Part shown: piece by piece, positions 62,641-64,000 of the stretch | Layout: the number at the start of each line of letters is the position of its first letter | Position numbering within the stretch: position 1 is the first letter of the stretch | DNA from: Camarhynchus parvulus | Taxonomy: Eukaryota; Chordata; Aves; Passeriformes; Thraupidae | DNA: 64,000 nucleotides | Assembly (NCBI RefSeq): GCF_901933205.1 | Contig: NC_044584.1 | Coordinates: 15,660,501-15,724,500 of the forward strand | Direction: 5' to 3' | Made by a program: the position numbers and the translations under genes | The notes under the pieces: generated by a model | The model's database searches: none | Seen by the model: the letters and a program-made list of their open reading frames with translations, nothing else | What the model was told of the DNA's origin: nothing

Positions 62641-64000
62641 GACCACAATGGGTATGATTACCACAGATGGAACAGTTAAGGATAGAAATAATAAAATAAA
62701 TGATGGCTGCAAAATACCGAATTTGCCTTCACCAACGCTGTACATCTTCAGATGACTGAGATTATGATATATGTGTGTCAACGTTGTGACTGCAAGCTGA
62801 GATAAGCTGAGGCTTGTATGGTTTGGAGGCAGCATTAGAGCAAATCTGTCAGCAACAATGAGAAGAAAATGCCGTACCATTGCAATATTGTTCCACCTAT
62901 GAACAGTGGAGGAGATTCTACCCAGAACACATTTTCCAGCAGTTCCTGCACAGTTATTCCCTGTCGATTTTTTTATTCTCAGCTATTTTTACTTGTAGTA
63001 AAAAATACAAACAAAATGAACAACGCAAACACCTGCTATTTGATTTGGAGACAATCTTATTGATATTGACTTCCATTTTTTATGTATCATAACCCTTCAT
63101 TAGATTATAAAATTCAATAAAAACCACAAGCACTAGCTTTGTAACACCTGACAGATCTATAATTGTAGGGGTCTAAAAATCAACATGCCCAATAAAGGCT
63201 ACCATTTTAGAGATTACAAAGTTTATTCTGCCTTTGCAGTCTGAGTTGCAAAGCGATGGGCTCGACTGCCCAATCAAAAATTACTTTTCCTGCTATTGTT
63301 TTACATGACATAATCCCTCAGGATCAAAAAGAAGAAAATAAATGATTATTTAACCGTGCTGCAAAAGAAGTACAGCATAAGACATTGTTCAAAGTAAGGC
63401 ATCACTTGATCCAGGCACATCAGGCTATTGCTCACCGAGAGTAGATGGAAATGTATAGCACATGCAAATGTCAGAATGAGACCTGACTCACAAACACAGT
63501 TATTGTTTACAGGCTTAAATGAGTTTCAGCCATAGAAAGGAGCAGTTATAATAAAATCAAAAACAGTTCTTGAGAAATAAAATGTCTTATCATTGATTCT
63601 CTGCTCAGAACAAGCCCCAGCAGTTGCAGTGCTTTTGTTGCACTGTGAGCCAAAGTGTTCATGCACATCAAGACTTGCTGCCACCAACATTAATACAGAG
63701 AAAAGCAATAAAACACAATTAGGGTGCCGCAATCAATCAATGCCAATTCCTCCTACTAATGCACTGATAATCTCAGAGGCAATGGAAATAAATAAATAAG
63801 CCAAACAAAAAAGCTCTGCCCTGAAGTCTTCCACGCATCTGGAACTTGAACTGGAAACAGCATAACAACACTAGAAACTACCTTCCAGGGACAAACCAGG
63901 CCCTTCCACAGAAAGGTAAGAATTCTCAACAAAGAGTAACTGAAAATTAACAGTGACAACATGTGCACTATGCAGGATTATGAGCAATATTATTGAAACA
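62641..64000. other. Unique-looking intron, possibly conserved in part
   Basis: No gene or repeat seen. The stretch from about 63100 to 63480 has the same balanced, non-repetitive texture as 62030-62640 and could belong to the same noncoding cluster. Confidence in that is low. Confidence 0.3.

Overview
This is vertebrate nuclear DNA, almost certainly from a songbird. It is AT-rich and intron-like, with no bacterial operon structure, CRISPR array or phage module. Three things point to a bird: two 5'-truncated CR1 LINE remnants (15735-16279 and 24335-24775), an endogenous-retrovirus solo LTR (612-998) of a type I recognise from passerine genomes, and a protein-coding exon whose product closely matches the vertebrate RNA-binding splicing factor RBFOX1.

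The only coding feature I can support is one internal exon of RBFOX1 on the minus strand (7208-7450, 243 nt, phase 0 at both ends). It has a clean acceptor, polypyrimidine tract, candidate branch point and GTAAGT donor. It encodes the low-complexity N-terminal part of the protein, including the common internal start Met, just upstream of the RRM-encoding exons, which are not in the window. Everything from 7451 to 64000 is therefore intron 5' of this exon (at least 56 kb), and 1-7207 is intron 3' of it (at least 7.2 kb). RBFOX1 is known for extremely long introns, so a nearly gene-free window is expected. The remaining open reading frames look like chance or repeat-driven frames.

Layout. 1-7207: downstream intron with a solo LTR in the same orientation as the gene and an A/C-only tract at 1494-1662. 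7208-7450: the exon. 7451-13000: proximal upstream intron, with a cluster of three RBFOX-type TGCATG hexamers on the transcribed-sense strand (11477-11747) directly beside a GC-rich minisatellite of roughly 22 units (11760-12925) whose minus strand carries a G-quadruplex motif in most units. 13000-34900: AT-rich intron with two CR1 remnants, homopolymers, a 158-bp tandem duplication (29525-29840) and a (ATCA)n microsatellite (30370-30429). 34930-35347: a second minisatellite with a 41-bp unit. 36812-37677: a pair of approximately 160-bp direct copies 708 bp apart, one ending in a TGTA-rich microsatellite. 47075-47192: three 39-bp units. 62030-63480: long, moderately GC, TAATC/GATTA-rich unique sequence that reads like conserved noncoding DNA.

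I did not find a new multi-gene system. The most interesting signals concern RNA processing of RBFOX1 itself: the TGCATG cluster next to the G4 minisatellite, the ATT microsatellite inside the exon's polypyrimidine tract, and the sense-oriented LTR with a poly(A) signal.
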